A DNA stretch of 64,000 nucleotides. It comes from Marinobacter sp. S6332 (GTDB taxonomy: Bacteria; Pseudomonadota; Gammaproteobacteria; Pseudomonadales; Oleiphilaceae). This document shows positions 39,544 through 49,773 of the stretch, piece by piece. Where the stretch lies: positions 65,859 to 129,858 of the forward strand of contig NZ_JALKAP010000006.1 in NCBI RefSeq assembly GCF_023016045.1, given 5' to 3'. A program made the translations under genes and the position numbers. Position 1 is the stretch's first letter, and each line of letters starts with the position of its first letter. A model generated the notes under the pieces. That model was not told the DNA's origin. It saw nothing but the letters and a program-made list of their open reading frames with translations, and ran no database searches.

Positions 39544-42231
39544 GTGAAATCATTCCGTGATGGCTATGCAGCCAATGACGAGTTCCAATCTGCAAACAGT
39601 GGGCTGCAGCGAGGCGAGCTTGTAAGAGACTTGCTTAGGCAAAGACTGCAGGCACCCGTTTTGCCTGAACATTCTTTGGAGCGTCCCCATCTGGATGCTT
39701 TGGTTAAGGATGCCCTAGCCCCGCAGGGCGTGCTTTTTGTTGAGGCCCCCTGTGGCTACGGTAAATCCCACACGGTTGCAACGGCTGTTAAGGCAGCTGG
39801 CATACCGGAAGGTTGTGTGCGGTGGCTGCCGCTTAACTGTCAAGACAACGCGCCCACCCGTTTTTTAAACCTACTGTCTGTGGCTTTGGATGTTCCCGAA
39901 TCTTGCGATATTAGTCTGCAGGGGGGCACCACTTTTCACGATGTTCTGGCCATAATGCTGCTGGCGTTAAAAAGAGAGCCAACTGAGCAACGCTCTGTTC
40001 TGGTTCTGGATGGCCTGCACCAGATTACAAACCCCGCGGTCATTGTTTTGCTGCAGCAATTGGTTGCAGATATTCCGTCACACTTTTCTGTTGTCATGCT
40101 CTCCCGGCAGGCATTGCCTTATGAAACCCACGCTTTGGAGCTGGAAAACCGGTTCACCCGTATAGGGCCTGAAAAACTGGAGTTCAGTCGGGGTGAAACG
40201 TTTGAACTTTTCCGCGATGTGCTGAACACTCAACAGCTCACCAGTGTAGCCATAGATCACTTATACGACCTGACAGAAGGCTGGCCCACGCCCCTTGCTC
40301 TGTACCGCCGCGATATTCTTCAAAGCGCCGACAGGCACGCGGTTTCAGAAGCGCCCGGCGTGGAGCGGTTCCTAAAGGAGTCTGTACTGGGCGGCTTGGC
40401 TCATGGCCAGCTGCGCTCTTTAAAAGCTATGTCAGAACTTGGGCTCTGTTCCGATGAGTTGCTTTTGGCTTTGGAGCCGCTCATTCCAGACGGTTTTCTT
40501 CTGCCATCCGAGGCTTACGAACGTGGCTTGCCGGTAAAGGTTATGCCGGGGTGGGGGCGCTGGTACCGGCTCAATCCGCTATTGATGGAGTGGTTGAGAA
40601 CCCCTGTTATGGCTGGGTATAGCGATAGAATGCTCGCTGCGAGCCGATGGTTCGGCAGTCGCGACCAGTTCCCCGAAGCCTTGAAATACTCATTGTTAGC
40701 CGGGGACTCGGAAGAAGTCATTCGCATTGCATCTGAAGGATCCGAAGCGCTTCTTCTGGGGCAGGACACTGCCTCGCTACTGCGCTTGCGCAAGAGCCTA
40801 CCCGTCCAGTTGCTCGAGCGCAGCCCAAGGTTGAGAATTGTGTACAGTTGGGTACATGCTATCGGGGGGCAGTTCAAGCAGGCAAAAACGCTGTTGGATG
40901 GCATGGATGATCAGAGCTATCAGGAATACGAAGCACGGATCTATGCGCTTAAGGCGTTTATTCTGCGTGGCGAAGGGCAGGTGGTACCAGCGCTAGAAAT
41001 GGCGGACCTTGCTCTTTCTGGCGGCGAGTTTTCACCTCAGGGCCAGCTTGTTACGCAAATGGTTCGCGCCAGTGCATTGTGCGCCTCTGGTCGGTTTTCG
41101 GATGCTCGCGAGGCTAACCGGGCGGCGTCGCGTTTGGCCAGAGAGGCGGGCGACTCCGGGTCTGAAGCGCTGGCAGTCTACGCCCATGCCCGAATTGAGT
41201 TGGGGAAAGGTGCGTTGAAGCATGCAGAACAGCTGCTGCGAACTGCACTGGATACAGTAATACAGGAACAGGCGCGGCCTGCGCGCATTGGCGAAACCAG
41301 GCTTCAGCTGAATCTGGTGCTTGTGCTTTGGCATCAGGGGCGTGACGCCGAGGCAGATCGTTTACTGGTGTCCTGTGGTCGCCACGCGGAACAAACACGC
41401 GATCTCGGTTTGTTATTGGCCATGGCTATTCGAGTGCTGATGTGTCGCTCTCAAGGTCGCTTGGAAGAGGCTTTCGCTTGGGTTGGCAGGGCTGAGCGAA
41501 CCATGCATACCTGGCAAGTGGATGAATCCCTATACGTGCCAGTGCTCGAAGCCCTTAAAGCGAGTTGCTGGCTAGCTCAGAATCAGCTGGAGAGCGTTGC
41601 ACAGGCACTTAAAAAGCTACAGCCCTACAGAGAAGCTGGCTGTGTGCCAGAACTGTTCCCAATGATGCCGGGCTTGCTCGACTGCCTTCAGGTGCGGCTA
41701 GACCTCGCCAGAGGTGAAACCCTTAACGCCCGTGAGTCGCTATCCAGCACGCGCAAGCGCCATGGCGAAGCCATTCCCTGGGGGGTAGACCTACACATGC
41801 GCTTGTTGGAAGCTATATTGGTCAACCAAGACAAAGGCTTTGCAGCTGCGCAAAATATACTTATTGCGGTAGTATCCGAGGCAGCCAAGGAGCATTTCAT
41901 AAGCCCGTTTGCGGAATTGAAACTGGAATTAAGCGATCTGATGGCAAAAGCGTTCAGCCAGCTCCCGAAAACCCCATTTCGGGATGCTCTTGGTCGCCTG
42001 TTTGGTTTAGCGGCAGGGGAGTCACCGGCTTCACTGGCTGAGCCCATCAGCGAGCGGGAGCTGGTTGTGTTGGAACTGATTGCCAAGGGGTTGTCGAATC
42101 AGGAAATTGCCGACACCTTGCATATCTCGCTACACACGGTCAAAACCCATGCCCGCCGGCTGAATGCAAAACTTGAAGTGCGTTCCCGAACTCAGGCAAC
42201 GGTTCGGGCCAGAGAGCTCGGGCTGCTGTAG
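39544..42231 (+). CDS. Large MalT-like LuxR-family regulator
   Basis: 895 residues from GTG 39544 (GGGGC upstream; a TTG six codons earlier is possible). An N-terminal ATPase domain has a Walker-like EAPCGYGKS and SVLVLDGLH. A long TPR-like helical middle (about 400-800) leads to a C-terminal LuxR helix-turn-helix (ISERELVVLELIAKGLSNQEIADTLHIS). This is the LAL/MalT architecture: ATP- and ligand-dependent activators that oligomerise. It directly follows the DUF1302-DUF1329 pair, so I infer that it controls them. The inducer is unknown. Confidence 0.88.
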   Translation: MKSFRDGYAANDEFQSANSGLQRGELVRDLLRQRLQAPVLPEHSLERPHLDALVKDALAPQGVLFVEAPCGYGKSHTVATAVKAAGIPEGCVRWLPLNCQDNAPTRFLNLLSVALDVPESCDISLQGGTTFHDVLAIMLLALKREPTEQRSVLVLDGLHQITNPAVIVLLQQLVADIPSHFSVVMLSRQALPYETHALELENRFTRIGPEKLEFSRGETFELFRDVLNTQQLTSVAIDHLYDLTEGWPTPLALYRRDILQSADRHAVSEAPGVERFLKESVLGGLAHGQLRSLKAMSELGLCSDELLLALEPLIPDGFLLPSEAYERGLPVKVMPGWGRWYRLNPLLMEWLRTPVMAGYSDRMLAASRWFGSRDQFPEALKYSLLAGDSEEVIRIASEGSEALLLGQDTASLLRLRKSLPVQLLERSPRLRIVYSWVHAIGGQFKQAKTLLDGMDDQSYQEYEARIYALKAFILRGEGQVVPALEMADLALSGGEFSPQGQLVTQMVRASALCASGRFSDAREANRAASRLAREAGDSGSEALAVYAHARIELGKGALKHAEQLLRTALDTVIQEQARPARIGETRLQLNLVLVLWHQGRDAEADRLLVSCGRHAEQTRDLGLLLAMAIRVLMCRSQGRLEEAFAWVGRAERTMHTWQVDESLYVPVLEALKASCWLAQNQLESVAQALKKLQPYREAGCVPELFPMMPGLLDCLQVRLDLARGETLNARESLSSTRKRHGEAIPWGVDLHMRLLEAILVNQDKGFAAAQNILIAVVSEAAKEHFISPFAELKLELSDLMAKAFSQLPKTPFRDALGRLFGLAAGESPASLAEPISERELVVLELIAKGLSNQEIADTLHISLHTVKTHARRLNAKLEVRSRTQATVRARELGLL

Positions 42232-42264
42232 CAAACCCGCTGATTGTGGGTTATGGGGTTTGGG

Positions 42265-43176
42265 TTATAGGTTTTTAGAGCTCTCGTTTTTCAGGGCTTC
42301 AATGCGAGCGTCTTTTTCAGCCCAGAGTGCACTGACCCAGCGCTGAAACTCCACCCGGGTTTCACGGTTATTCTCGTAGTCCATTCCTAAAAACTGAGGC
42401 GGAATTTCTCGCACTTCAATATCAATAGTAATTTTTTGAATGCGCCCGCTGAGATAGTCCCAAATGCCGACAGGCTGTTCTGTGGGGTAAACGATGGTGA
42501 CATCCAGCATGGTATGCAGCATCTCGCCCATCGCCCCCAAAACAAAAGCTGTACCTCCAGCGCGTGGTTTGAGAAGGTGTTTGTATGGAGAGTTTTGGCG
42601 CTGATGCTTGGCGGGTGTAAACCGCGTGCCTTCCATAAAATTAAAAATAGTCACCGGCGTATAACGAAATTTTTCGCAGGCTGCCTCTGTTGCTGCAATA
42701 TCTTTACCTTTCAGCTCCGGCCGCTTGGCAATCTGTTCTTTGGTGTGGCGATGCATAAATGGAAAGTCCAACGCCCACCAAGCTACGCCTAGCAGTGGTA
42801 CCCAAATCAGCTCTTTTTTTAAGAAGAACTTGAGCAGCGGAATCTTGCTGTTAAGAACATACTGTATTGCCGGTATATCGGCCCAGCTCTGGTGGTTGCA
42901 GGTCACAAAGTACCAATGCTTCTGACTGAGATGCTGCGCGCCTCGTACATCCCACTCAATCTTGTGTAGGGTATCCATTACAAGATTGTTGAATCCTATC
43001 CATAGCCGAGCAATGCCGTTCAATATGACTGTGCAGCCTTTGCGAATAGCTGTAACCGGTAGCACCAGTTTCAGCAGTGCAAAAAACATCAAAAACGGAA
43101 AAAGTACGAGGGTACTCGATATTACAAGCAGAACCGCTAGAGTGCCTTTTAGCGGTGCAGGCAAAAAATAAAGCAT
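42265..43176 (-). CDS. PlsC-family acyltransferase (YihG-like)
   Basis: 303 residues with two N-terminal hydrophobic segments (LAVLLVISSTLVLFPFLMFFALL). The LPLAT active-site box is NHQSWAD and the second box is FMEGTRFTP. Length and sequence resemble the YihG-like acyltransferases rather than PlsC itself, so it probably acylates lysophospholipid at the inner membrane. It converges on the LuxR gene with a 33-bp gap. The C-terminal end (WAEKDARIEALKNESSKN) is charged and probably cytoplasmic. Confidence 0.88.
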   Translation of the reverse strand: MLYFLPAPLKGTLAVLLVISSTLVLFPFLMFFALLKLVLPVTAIRKGCTVILNGIARLWIGFNNLVMDTLHKIEWDVRGAQHLSQKHWYFVTCNHQSWADIPAIQYVLNSKIPLLKFFLKKELIWVPLLGVAWWALDFPFMHRHTKEQIAKRPELKGKDIAATEAACEKFRYTPVTIFNFMEGTRFTPAKHQRQNSPYKHLLKPRAGGTAFVLGAMGEMLHTMLDVTIVYPTEQPVGIWDYLSGRIQKITIDIEVREIPPQFLGMDYENNRETRVEFQRWVSALWAEKDARIEALKNESSKNL

Positions 43177-43229
43177 TCGAAAATGTCTCTGTTATTTGAA
43201 AGCAAGAATGTTTAAACGTTAGTTGACTC

Positions 43230-44147
43230 TTAGCCCTCAGCAGGAGAGCCACTGATATGCCCGGGCAGTAAGACCTGCTCAGCACTAGCTGATGCCAGAC
43301 TCTTCAAATGCAAAGGGCTGCGATCGTTTAAAATCTTTCGGAATTCGGTATCGTAGAACTCAAGGTTGTTATAACGAATCATTGACCGAATTTCATCAAC
43401 ATATTCCTCCCCGCGCTCAGAATAGCTTACCAGCCCCCGAGCTAAAGTAAGCCCCGAGAGCGGATCGCCTGAGTCTCTGTCATCAAGGCGGGTGTTTCGT
43501 AAGCCTTGATAGCTCGCGTGCCGGTTAAGGTTCTGAATATAAGCCCTAACGGAGTGATATGGCGAAGGAAAGGCGGCTACTTCATGGCTGGCGCCCTCTA
43601 CGCGGTTTCGTGGCACTAAACCGCAGCCTTTCGAGAAACACCATTGGCCGAACAGATTATTCCCGCGCAGGGCAAAGCGCGACGTGCCCCAGGCGGACTC
43701 ATTGGCTGCTTGAGCCAAAATAAGCGAGGGCGGGATAACGTCTAGCCGCTTTCGCAGAAGATTGAACTGCTCTGGCGTGCCGGGCTCTTCATCCACGCGT
43801 AAACGCTTGGCTTGAGCTGCAAGCCAGATGTGCTCTTTTTTGGATAAGGTCTCTTTACGGGTGAGGCTATCAAGGTAATCCCGCTCAATTAGGATGCGGG
43901 AGTTGGCAAGCACAATGCGCGGATATAGAAACGAGAAAAAAGCGACTTTCTTTTCGGTGGTGTCCCGGTAGCTAGAAAAATCTGGCAAACCGGCGAGAGC
44001 CCAAGCAGGCAGGGGCGGGAGTGAATCCAGAGCAGGCTCTGAGCCCGTGTTGTTCCCTGAAGGATTCGACGGTGTGTGAAGGCCACCTGCGATGGCAAAA
44101 ACCATTAAGGGGATAACCAGCATCAACGCACGCGTTGCGGGGAACAT
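43230..44147 (-). CDS. Bax-like glucosaminidase-domain protein
   Basis: 305 residues with an N-terminal hydrophobic segment (LMLVIPLMVFAIAGG). The glucosaminidase/Bax domain lies at about 120-260 (SLILAQAANESAWGTSRFALRGNNLFGQWCF, FPSPYHSVRAYIQNLNRHASYQGLR). The conserved glutamate in ANESAWG is a likely catalytic acid. The family cleaves peptidoglycan glycan strands. The N-terminal Thr/Ser/Pro-rich linker is not conserved. It is a single gene between the acyltransferase and a large lipoprotein gene. Confidence 0.87.
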   Translation of the reverse strand: MFPATRALMLVIPLMVFAIAGGLHTPSNPSGNNTGSEPALDSLPPLPAWALAGLPDFSSYRDTTEKKVAFFSFLYPRIVLANSRILIERDYLDSLTRKETLSKKEHIWLAAQAKRLRVDEEPGTPEQFNLLRKRLDVIPPSLILAQAANESAWGTSRFALRGNNLFGQWCFSKGCGLVPRNRVEGASHEVAAFPSPYHSVRAYIQNLNRHASYQGLRNTRLDDRDSGDPLSGLTLARGLVSYSERGEEYVDEIRSMIRYNNLEFYDTEFRKILNDRSPLHLKSLASASAEQVLLPGHISGSPAEG

Positions 44148-44250
44148 AAAACCTCTCGTAACAACTTGTTTTTGTAGTCTGCAAACTTATAAACACTGGG
44201 CGCAATGTTCAAGATTATAACAGGTTGTACGAGCTAGGTTGCCAGAGGGT

Positions 44251-46440
44251 TCACGGCAGCTTGGTTGCCATAAGAAGGCCTCGCTGCTCCTCGCCATTAA
44301 CCGTGTTGCGGAATAATAAGAAGAACTGGGTTTGATCAGGCGTTACAAAACCTGTGAGCGACAGATCTCCGGCAGTAAAGCTCACTTCGCCATTGCCTTT
44401 GTCGCTGTACTCCAAAGTTGTAGACACTTGTCCGGAGGAAGGCGCCGCCACCGTTGCATTATCAACGGAGTGAACAACGTTTAAGGTGTTGCTGTTCAGG
44501 TTAGCGGTGCTACCGGAGAGAATGAGCGTGCCGTCGTTCAGGTGAACCAGCCTATTGAGGCCATCACCCATGCCCATAGCAAAACCTTGAACCCGGTAAC
44601 GGCCAGATTGTGGCGCAGGTGACGGGCGCCGTTCTGCAGCGATGAGCAGGCCATCGCCAATAATGCCGCTAGACGACGCAGCATTGACAAGATTAAACGC
44701 CATCAGGGAGCCATCGGGCACGCTGGCGCCTACGCCCAAATCCGGCTGTCCGAATGGCCCAGCCGGGTTATTTACATCGAGATTGAGCCGCCCGATATTT
44801 TTATCTCCCGTGCTCAGGCGTGCGGTGCGAGGCGTGATGATCCAGTTGTCTGAGCGGCCGCTGGCACCACCCACCAAAACGGCTCCAGAGCTGTCGCGGC
44901 TCAAGGTGTTATAGGTTTGCGTTTGCGTGATGGCGCTGTTGTCTGCGTTAGCACGCACTTGCCATGACCCATTTCCTGACTCAACTTGTAGCGGCGTTGT
45001 GGACTCTGAAAACCGAGTGGCAAAATAAACGAGGTTGTAATCCCGGCCGTTCAGAGTGTTCGCATCAAAGCCTTCCTGCCGTAATAGGTTTAGCTGAAGT
45101 GAAGATACGTACTGGGTTTCCAGCGTCTGTTTACGTGCAAGTTTGCCATTCTCTGATTCCAATTGAATGGCTTTGCCTGCGCTAAAATAGCCCGCCAGAG
45201 CTCGGTCTGGACCAAGGTTGTCGCCGCCCGCTTCGCCAACGTAAGCGTCTAGAAAGTAAGGGTTGCGGGTCCAACCTATGGTTCTCGAGCTGTTTCTGCC
45301 GGTAATGCTTTGATAAAGGGCGCGCACGGCCAGCAAACGAGTATCTCTATCGAGTGTAGCGCCACCGGGGGAGGTTGAATGGGAGTTCAAAGCCCAGGTG
45401 TCCGTACCCCGGGTAAAAAACTCGTTGCCTTGTTTATGGATCAACGTTTTTCGGTCGTAAGGAATCTGCGAGGCAAGGGAGGTAACGTTGATATTGAAAA
45501 CATCAAGGCTGGCCAAGGTTAGCCCGGGATAAGTGTAGGCTGTTTCGGCACTGGGGCTGGTGGACTCCTCACGCCCGGTGCGAATACCCCACTGGCCAGA
45601 GCCGGTTAAGCTACTTTCGAGAAACGTCTGGCCCAGCTCTATTCCCATAAAAATAGAGTTGTATTCCGCTGAGCTCGCAGAAATGCTGTCTGACGACTGG
45701 TTATCCAGCAACGGGTAACTTGCCGCTGAAACAACATAGCTGGCAAAGTCTGCCCGCTGGGCGAGTAGATCCAGTGCGCCTGCAATGCTAGCTCCGGTTG
45801 GGATATCAATCTCGAAATCGTGAACTTGATCAGCCAACGCGGGCCAAACGTATTTGTTGATGCACAGAGTGTCGCTGGTTTCATCTGCGCAATCCAGAAT
45901 GCGCTGGAACTCGCTGGCGGAGTATTGCGTAAGTGTGTTGCGCACGAGGTATTCGGAAAACGGGTTAACCTTGATATCGCGGTCAGCGTCGGCTGCTAAC
46001 GCCCGTAAAACAGCATTGCCATATTGGGCCTCAATGACAACGTCTGGAGCTAGGGGTTGCCCGTTCTCAAAGGTGATCACAGTTACGCCGTTGCTATCCT
46101 CCCGGGTGGTGTATTCCGGGGCGCCAAGTACCTGCAGGTTTCTATTGGTTTGGTACACCCGAACAGTATCGGGTTTCACAATGCGAAGGTTGCGGCGAGT
46201 TGGCTCTCCGTCTGGCGCAAGGCCACCGGGCAACTCCATGGTTACGCGAACTTCATTGGCTGCGAGACCGCTGTTATCTCCAGAGTCTCCGGTGCTACCG
46301 GGGCTAAAATCGTTCGCGGGATTTTTCTCACCCGCAAACGAATTGGGCTGCTCTCTTGCCCCGTCAATAGCGGAATCACCGCTGCATCCGGTTGTTAGCG
46401 TAATCGCAGAGAAAAGAAGTAGCCCCAGTGTCAGTCGCAT
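44251..46440 (-). CDS. Large lipoprotein of unknown function
   Basis: 729 residues from ATG 46440. A lipoprotein signal (MRLTLGLLLFSAITLTTGC) has lipobox LTTGC, and Ser/Asp residues after the cysteine favour outer-membrane retention in some systems. The next 50 residues are low-complexity Gly/Ser/Asn/Asp. The rest is beta-rich with many Ser/Thr/Asn and no motif I recognise; phrases such as LNSHSTSPGGATLDRDTRLLAVRALYQ recall propeller-like repeats but this is weak. It is followed 26 bp later by a YfaZ-like porin gene, which may be a partner. Confidence 0.75.
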   Translation of the reverse strand: MRLTLGLLLFSAITLTTGCSGDSAIDGAREQPNSFAGEKNPANDFSPGSTGDSGDNSGLAANEVRVTMELPGGLAPDGEPTRRNLRIVKPDTVRVYQTNRNLQVLGAPEYTTREDSNGVTVITFENGQPLAPDVVIEAQYGNAVLRALAADADRDIKVNPFSEYLVRNTLTQYSASEFQRILDCADETSDTLCINKYVWPALADQVHDFEIDIPTGASIAGALDLLAQRADFASYVVSAASYPLLDNQSSDSISASSAEYNSIFMGIELGQTFLESSLTGSGQWGIRTGREESTSPSAETAYTYPGLTLASLDVFNINVTSLASQIPYDRKTLIHKQGNEFFTRGTDTWALNSHSTSPGGATLDRDTRLLAVRALYQSITGRNSSRTIGWTRNPYFLDAYVGEAGGDNLGPDRALAGYFSAGKAIQLESENGKLARKQTLETQYVSSLQLNLLRQEGFDANTLNGRDYNLVYFATRFSESTTPLQVESGNGSWQVRANADNSAITQTQTYNTLSRDSSGAVLVGGASGRSDNWIITPRTARLSTGDKNIGRLNLDVNNPAGPFGQPDLGVGASVPDGSLMAFNLVNAASSSGIIGDGLLIAAERRPSPAPQSGRYRVQGFAMGMGDGLNRLVHLNDGTLILSGSTANLNSNTLNVVHSVDNATVAAPSSGQVSTTLEYSDKGNGEVSFTAGDLSLTGFVTPDQTQFFLLFRNTVNGEEQRGLLMATKLP

Positions 46441-46466
46441 ATCAGGTTGCCCGTGCAAAAGCAGTG

Positions 46467-47027
46467 TTAGAAGAAAATTGTCATACCAGCCATGACGCCT
46501 TCATCCAGATTTACATCAGGGTCGGATGGAAAGTCCAGTTCTGTGTTCAAGTAGCGGTAACCGGCAAAAACCTCTGCATTGCGAATAACCCGGTAGTTGG
46601 CGCGCAACTCAATGCTGGTCATATCAGCCGAGTCGCCAAACGAGAGAATGCTGGGCGCATAATGCAGGCTGCCCATAAACGATAGGCCCGGTGCTTTCGG
46701 GATATTCACAATCGCAAAACCGCCCAGCCCCACTGCGCCACCGTTAAACCTGTCTTGATCCCAAACAATGCCGCGCATGCCGATGCCAGCGGTTGTGGGT
46801 AGGTTGCCAAGAGCGGTGCGGCCTTGCGCGTGAAAGTCGATATTGCCAATGTGGCGGCTGCCTTCATGGTAGGTGTAGCCGGTACCCAGTTGCAGTTCGC
46901 TGTTGTTTCCGAAGTAGTTAACCTGTGCCTTTACGGACTCGTTGGTTAGGCTCAAGTTCAGGTCGCTGGCAAACGCTGGGGCAGCGGCTAAAGAAAGAAC
47001 CAAAACGGAAACACGGGATACATTCAT
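46467..47027 (-). CDS. YfaZ-family outer-membrane protein
   Basis: 186 residues: a signal peptide (VSVLVLSLAAAPAFA) and a small beta-barrel ending in MAGMTIFF, with terminal aromatic residues. The YfaZ features are VKAQVNYFGNNSELQLGTGYTYHEG, GIGMRGIVWDQDRFNGGAVGLGGF and AEVFAGYRYLNTELDFPSD. The family is barrel-like with unknown function. It stands upstream of the large lipoprotein gene on the same strand, with 26 bp between them. Confidence 0.82.
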   Translation of the reverse strand: MNVSRVSVLVLSLAAAPAFASDLNLSLTNESVKAQVNYFGNNSELQLGTGYTYHEGSRHIGNIDFHAQGRTALGNLPTTAGIGMRGIVWDQDRFNGGAVGLGGFAIVNIPKAPGLSFMGSLHYAPSILSFGDSADMTSIELRANYRVIRNAEVFAGYRYLNTELDFPSDPDVNLDEGVMAGMTIFF

Positions 47028-47196
47028 ACTTTTACCTTGTTAATTGCAGTGCGAGTAATAAGCCGGAACTGCCGACAATAACGATAGATATAACGGTTTG
47101 AATGGTAACGGGCTACCTGCTGCACCACAACTTACAAGCGTGTAAGCCCATTACGGGGACGAGATAGAACGAAGACGGACCTTGGCCTGAGGAGGG

Positions 47197-47385
47197 TTAG
47201 TGGCGTGTTGTATCGCCGCCTTGATCCAGATCTTCGGGAGACGCTGTCTCTGCAGGAACCCGATATTCCTCATTGGCCCAAGCGCCGAAATCAATCAGCT
47301 TGCAACGCTCCGAGCAGAATGGGCGCCAAGGGTTGGTGTCTTTCCATTCCACGGATTTCTTGCAGGTAGGGCAGTTTACGTTCAT
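47197..47385 (-). CDS. yacG: DNA gyrase inhibitor YacG
   Basis: A 62-residue zinc protein. Four cysteines lie in VNCPTCKKS and [21 protein letters not shown]. YacG binds GyrB and blocks DNA binding, protecting the cell from excess gyrase activity. Its ATG overlaps the stop of the hybrid kinase (ATGA), so its translation is probably coupled to that gene. In many gammaproteobacteria yacG follows coaE directly; here the two are separated by three genes. Confidence 0.95.
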   Translation of the reverse strand: MNVNCPTCKKSVEWKDTNPWRPFCSERCKLIDFGAWANEEYRVPAETASPEDLDQGGDTTRH

Positions 47386-49766
47386 TTCGAAGCTCCACGG
47401 GCGTATTGGTCCAGCACTGCCCGCAGCGTTTCAATGTTAACAGGCTTGGCAACAAAAGAGTCCATGCCTGCCCGGCGGCAGCGTTCTTCATCTTCTTCCA
47501 TGGCGCTGGCTGTTAGCGCCACCACAGGCACTCTGGTGCGATTGTGGGTTGCTTCCCAAGCGCGGAGGCGCCGGGTTGCTTCAAAGCCGTCAACTTTGGG
47601 CATTATGCAGTCCATAAAAATAAGGTCAAATGCATGCAGCTGCCACAGGCTGTTTGCCGCCTCGCCGTCATTGGCCGTCATCACTTCACACCCAAGCTTC
47701 TCTAATAGCCTGCGGGTGAGGGTACGGTTTACCGGGTTGTCTTCTACCAACAACACCCTCATGCGGCGCAAATCCAGTTTCTGATGTTTGCCCGTTTCAT
47801 GGGTAGCCTGGAGGGAAAACCGAGTACGGAAGCGCCGCTTATCCTTTGATAAATCTTCAAAAAGCTTGTTGAGAATAGGCGTTAGGCAAGACTCCCGCAG
47901 AGACTTGCTGAGAAACGCATCTGCACCCGCTTGGCGGAAGTGCTCGGCATCGCCGCGCTGGGGGTTTGAAGAGAGAATGAGAAGCCGTGTATCGGCCCAC
48001 AGGGAGTTGTCTCGAACCTGCTTGCAAAGCAAATCACTGTCCATATCCGGCAAAAAGCCATCCAAAATGATGGCATCAAACGGCTCCTGATTGTCGAACG
48101 CCAAGCGTAACGATGTGAGAGCTTCCCCAGCGGACTTCACCGCCTCTATGTGAACCTCATGGCGCGACAGCATTTCCAGTGTGATTTTACGGGACAGCTC
48201 GTAGGAATCCGCCACAAGAACACGCTTACCCCGAATCATACGTGCATCCGGGCGCACCCTTGCTGTGCTCTCGGGTGCCGTCGGTAGGGTTAGCTCAACC
48301 CAAAACGTAGAGCCTTCCCCGGGCCGGCTTTCCACATCCAAAGAACCATTCATTAGAGTAACGAGTTGGCGGCAAATCGTTAGCCCCAGCCCGGCACCGG
48401 GAAGTTGGCGCTGAAATCTCTGGCCTAGCTGAACATAGGGCTCGTACACCAGCGGCACATCTTCCGGGTTGATACCAACCCCCGTATCTTCCACAGCCAA
48501 ACGCAGGCGAACTTTATCGTCGCGCCGCCCCAGCACCTCAATGCTAATCAGCACATGCCCTGAATCTGTGAATTTAATCGCATTGGACACCAGGTTGATG
48601 AGCACCTGCCGAATGCGTACAGGATCGCCCCGCAAGGCCCAGGGTAGCTCTTCCTCAATGCGTAGTTCCAGTGCGAGCCCTTTTTCGCGGGCGCGCCCGC
48701 CGAGCATGTGCACCAAGTCGTTTAGAGTCTCCCGCAAGTCGAAGGGAATCTTCTCAAGCACCAGTTTTTGGGCTTCCATGCTGGATATGTCGAGAAGGTC
48801 GTTAATAATGGCAGAGAGGCTTTCAGAGGCGTTGAGCAGCGTGTGTACGTAGTCTCGTTGTTCCTGATCCAGCGGTGTGTCTGTCAGCAGATTGGCGTAG
48901 CCGAGCACTGACTGCAAAGGCGTGCGCAGCTCATGGCTCACATTGGCCAGAAATTGATTTTTCGCACGGTTGGCTTGAATAGCCTCATCGCGCTCACCCT
49001 GCGACTGCAGGGTGGCTTGCCGGAGTGAACGGGTGTCTTCAAGAATTTGCAGGCGCATTTTATTAAGCGCGTGCTCAAGCTCAGACAGCTCATCCGGGGT
49101 TCGGGGCGGTTTGCGCTTGAGTTGCAGTGGATCGACCAACGCGTCTAAATTAAGCTTGGCCGCGTAATCAGCCATCGATTCCAAGTGGCGGGAAAGCATA
49201 AGACGAACGATCACCACTAGCCCCAGAGTGCCCAACATCACCACAATCGACTGGAACAAAAGATTGATCAGCGCGCCATTGCGAAGGTCTGAATACACTT
49301 GTTCTACGGAAGAGGTGAGGGTTAGAGTGCCCACATCTTCCGGGCCTCGAAAGGCGGACCGGTTGAACACCAGCGGGAACGTTTGGGAAATAACCCGGCC
49401 TTCCGGGTAGCTGCCTGTGGTGAACTGCTCGCCGGTTGAGGTGACAACTCTGGCGTAATGAATGGCTTCTACGGCCCGCATGTCATCCAAGCTGTTGGCC
49501 ACCTCGCTAAAATTCATCAGCCAGATATTATTGCTCATGGCCCCAGAAACTAGGCCAGCGGCGCGTTTTTGAGTCTCTTGAAGGTCTGATTTTCGGCGTT
49601 CGAACTCACCAATCATCTGCACGCCGGTGGCTACCAGCGAGATGATCAGGCTGAACAGCAATACGTATGCAAGCAGCCGCATTGCGAGCGGCCGAATACC
49701 CAAACGCGAGAAAAACCGGGTTGAAGGCAAGGCACAAATTCCCTGTGTCGACTGAAAAATCGTCAA
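47382..49766 (-). CDS. Hybrid sensor histidine kinase with two receiver domains
   Basis: 794 residues: two membrane helices (about 29-52 and 166-190) flank a periplasmic sensor. A HAMP-like linker follows, then HisKA with His278 in [11 protein letters not shown] and a HATPase ([26 protein letters not shown]). Receiver 1 (about 510-625) has [10 protein letters not shown] and LSKS; receiver 2 (about 660-790) has [19 protein letters not shown] and VAKP. The layout resembles BarA/GacS, but there is no Hpt domain, so phosphate must leave through an external Hpt. The frame begins at TTG 49766, and ATG 49682 is an alternative; neither has a clear Shine-Dalgarno. Confidence 0.88.
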   Translation of the reverse strand: MTIFQSTQGICALPSTRFFSRLGIRPLAMRLLAYVLLFSLIISLVATGVQMIGEFERRKSDLQETQKRAAGLVSGAMSNNIWLMNFSEVANSLDDMRAVEAIHYARVVTSTGEQFTTGSYPEGRVISQTFPLVFNRSAFRGPEDVGTLTLTSSVEQVYSDLRNGALINLLFQSIVVMLGTLGLVVIVRLMLSRHLESMADYAAKLNLDALVDPLQLKRKPPRTPDELSELEHALNKMRLQILEDTRSLRQATLQSQGERDEAIQANRAKNQFLANVSHELRTPLQSVLGYANLLTDTPLDQEQRDYVHTLLNASESLSAIINDLLDISSMEAQKLVLEKIPFDLRETLNDLVHMLGGRAREKGLALELRIEEELPWALRGDPVRIRQVLINLVSNAIKFTDSGHVLISIEVLGRRDDKVRLRLAVEDTGVGINPEDVPLVYEPYVQLGQRFQRQLPGAGLGLTICRQLVTLMNGSLDVESRPGEGSTFWVELTLPTAPESTARVRPDARMIRGKRVLVADSYELSRKITLEMLSRHEVHIEAVKSAGEALTSLRLAFDNQEPFDAIILDGFLPDMDSDLLCKQVRDNSLWADTRLLILSSNPQRGDAEHFRQAGADAFLSKSLRESCLTPILNKLFEDLSKDKRRFRTRFSLQATHETGKHQKLDLRRMRVLLVEDNPVNRTLTRRLLEKLGCEVMTANDGEAANSLWQLHAFDLIFMDCIMPKVDGFEATRRLRAWEATHNRTRVPVVALTASAMEEDEERCRRAGMDSFVAKPVNIETLRAVLDQYARGASK

Positions 49767-49773
49767 CGCGAGT

